Shown here one piece after another: positions 13,535-13,935 of a stretch of 13,935 nt of DNA. Position 1 is the stretch's first letter; each line of letters begins with the position of its first letter. Origin of the DNA: Chloroflexota bacterium (GTDB lineage Bacteria > Chloroflexota > Dehalococcoidia > Tepidiformales > Tepidiformaceae); assembly GCA_025350285.1 (NCBI GenBank), contig JANXYE010000657.1, forward strand, positions 1-13,935, written 5' to 3'. The notes below the pieces were generated by a model that was given only the letters and a program-made list of their open reading frames with translations, did not search any database and was not told the DNA's origin. The position numbers and the translations under genes are program-made.

Positions 13535-13758
13535 AGGAGCTTCCGGCACTCACCGGCGACGAGGTCGTGAAGGCGCTCGGGCGCGCCGGGTTTTTCAGCG
13601 TGCGCCAGAAAGGAAGTCATGTCCGACTCATCCATAGCGACGGTCGGCGGACGGTGGTTCCCGTCCATCGAGGCGAAGATGTCGACAGGCGTCTCTTGCG
13701 TGCGATCATTCGGCAGTGCGGACTCTCCACAGATGAATTCCTGGAGCTCTTGAAGTAG
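13531..13758 (+). CDS. hicA: Type II toxin, HicA-like mRNA interferase
   Basis: A 75-residue protein with the dsRBD-like HicA fold: LTGDEVVKALGRAGFFSVRQ (7-26), K27-G-S-H30 with the catalytic His30, and VVPVHRGEDVDRRLLRAIIRQCGLS. HicA cleaves mRNA independently of ribosomes until bound by HicB. All key positions are present, so it appears functional. It starts with GTG inside the hicB stop. Its base composition is somewhat less GC-rich than purQ, in keeping with acquired origin. The stop TAG is in the same frame as the purQ tail copy that begins 15 bases later. Confidence 0.93.
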   Translation: MKELPALTGDEVVKALGRAGFFSVRQKGSHVRLIHSDGRRTVVPVHRGEDVDRRLLRAIIRQCGLSTDEFLELLK

Positions 13759-13771
13759 GCCGGTAGTCGAG

Positions 13772-13935
13772 AGTCCAACCCGAACGGCAGCGTGCGCAAC
13801 ATCGCCGGCATCTGCAACGCCGCGGGGAACGTCCTGGGAATGATGCCGCACCCCGAGCGGGCGGGAGAGACGCTCGTCGGCGGGAGCGACGGGAACCGCA
13901 TCTGGGAGTCGCTACTTGCCGGGGCCACGACGGCC
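13772..13935 (+). pseudogene. Second, displaced 3' end of purQ (partial, runs off the window)
   Basis: From 13774 the sequence encodes the PurQ tail [20 protein letters not shown] through MMPHPER and [11 protein letters not shown], including the His and Glu of the triad but not the catalytic Cys region. It has no start codon or SD of its own. Compared with the intact purQ tail, silent changes outnumber replacements ten to one, so it was recently under protein-level selection. After SLLAG the two tails differ (ATTA... against GSLATV), and no stop is reached before the window ends. It is read as the tail of a disrupted or displaced purQ. Confidence 0.85.

Noticed and set aside
12515..13549. Long minus-strand open frame opposite purQ and hicB
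   Set aside because: It is a GC-driven antisense shadow; the plus-strand PurQ and HicB reading is unambiguous.
1..13935. tRNA, rRNA, CRISPR arrays or insertion sequences
   Set aside because: I saw no cloverleaf with a GTTCRA-type arm, no regularly spaced repeats with spacers, and no transposase or integrase frame in the window.

Overview
The window is dense, high-GC bacterial DNA with genes on both strands, short gaps, GTG/TTG starts and Shine-Dalgarno sites mixed with apparently leaderless starts. Gene content and style resemble Chloroflexota or another high-GC, non-proteobacterial lineage. This is an impression from protein style only; no rRNA or tRNA in the window settles it.

Left part (1-5400): a minus-strand DUF4157 (HELTH-motif, 'eCIS core') protein follows a minus-strand gene of the glycine/betaine/sarcosine/proline reductase B family. 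That gene is split by one in-frame TGA exactly at the redox motif (U-P-V-C-H-Q), so it is read here as a selenoprotein with a candidate SECIS hairpin. A 340-base gene-poor stretch with imperfect repeats follows. Then come an HSL-type alpha/beta hydrolase (+), a small lipoprotein (-), a calcineurin-like metallophosphoesterase (-), and a CGNR zinc-finger regulator (-) with a helix-turn-helix insert in its N-terminal domain.

Middle part (5400-8122, + strand): a likely operon of a seven-Asp-box beta-propeller protein, a VOC-fold protein and a GyrI-like ligand-binding protein, each with a strong SD. A YefM/YoeB toxin-antitoxin pair follows, with an apparently leaderless antitoxin start.

Right part (8116-12552): a minus-strand operon encodes a lipoprotein substrate-binding protein, a FecCD-type permease, a FecE/BtuD-type ATPase and a SAM methyltransferase. 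It is an iron-siderophore, heme or cobalamin importer, the last three genes being translationally coupled by 4-base overlaps. A strong hairpin sits on the stop codon of the binding-protein gene. A flavin reductase-like protein is divergently transcribed and could act on the imported ligand.

Right end (12620-13935, + strand): purQ is followed after 9 bases by a hicB-hicA toxin-antitoxin pair, and then by a second, diverged copy of the last third of purQ. The two tails differ at 11 of 147 bases; ten differences are silent third-position changes. Both tails therefore evolved inside working purQ genes. The arrangement looks like a hicBA cassette that entered the 3' end of purQ, supplied or preserved a functional tail, and left the displaced tail behind. 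This and the selenoprotein are the strongest finds.
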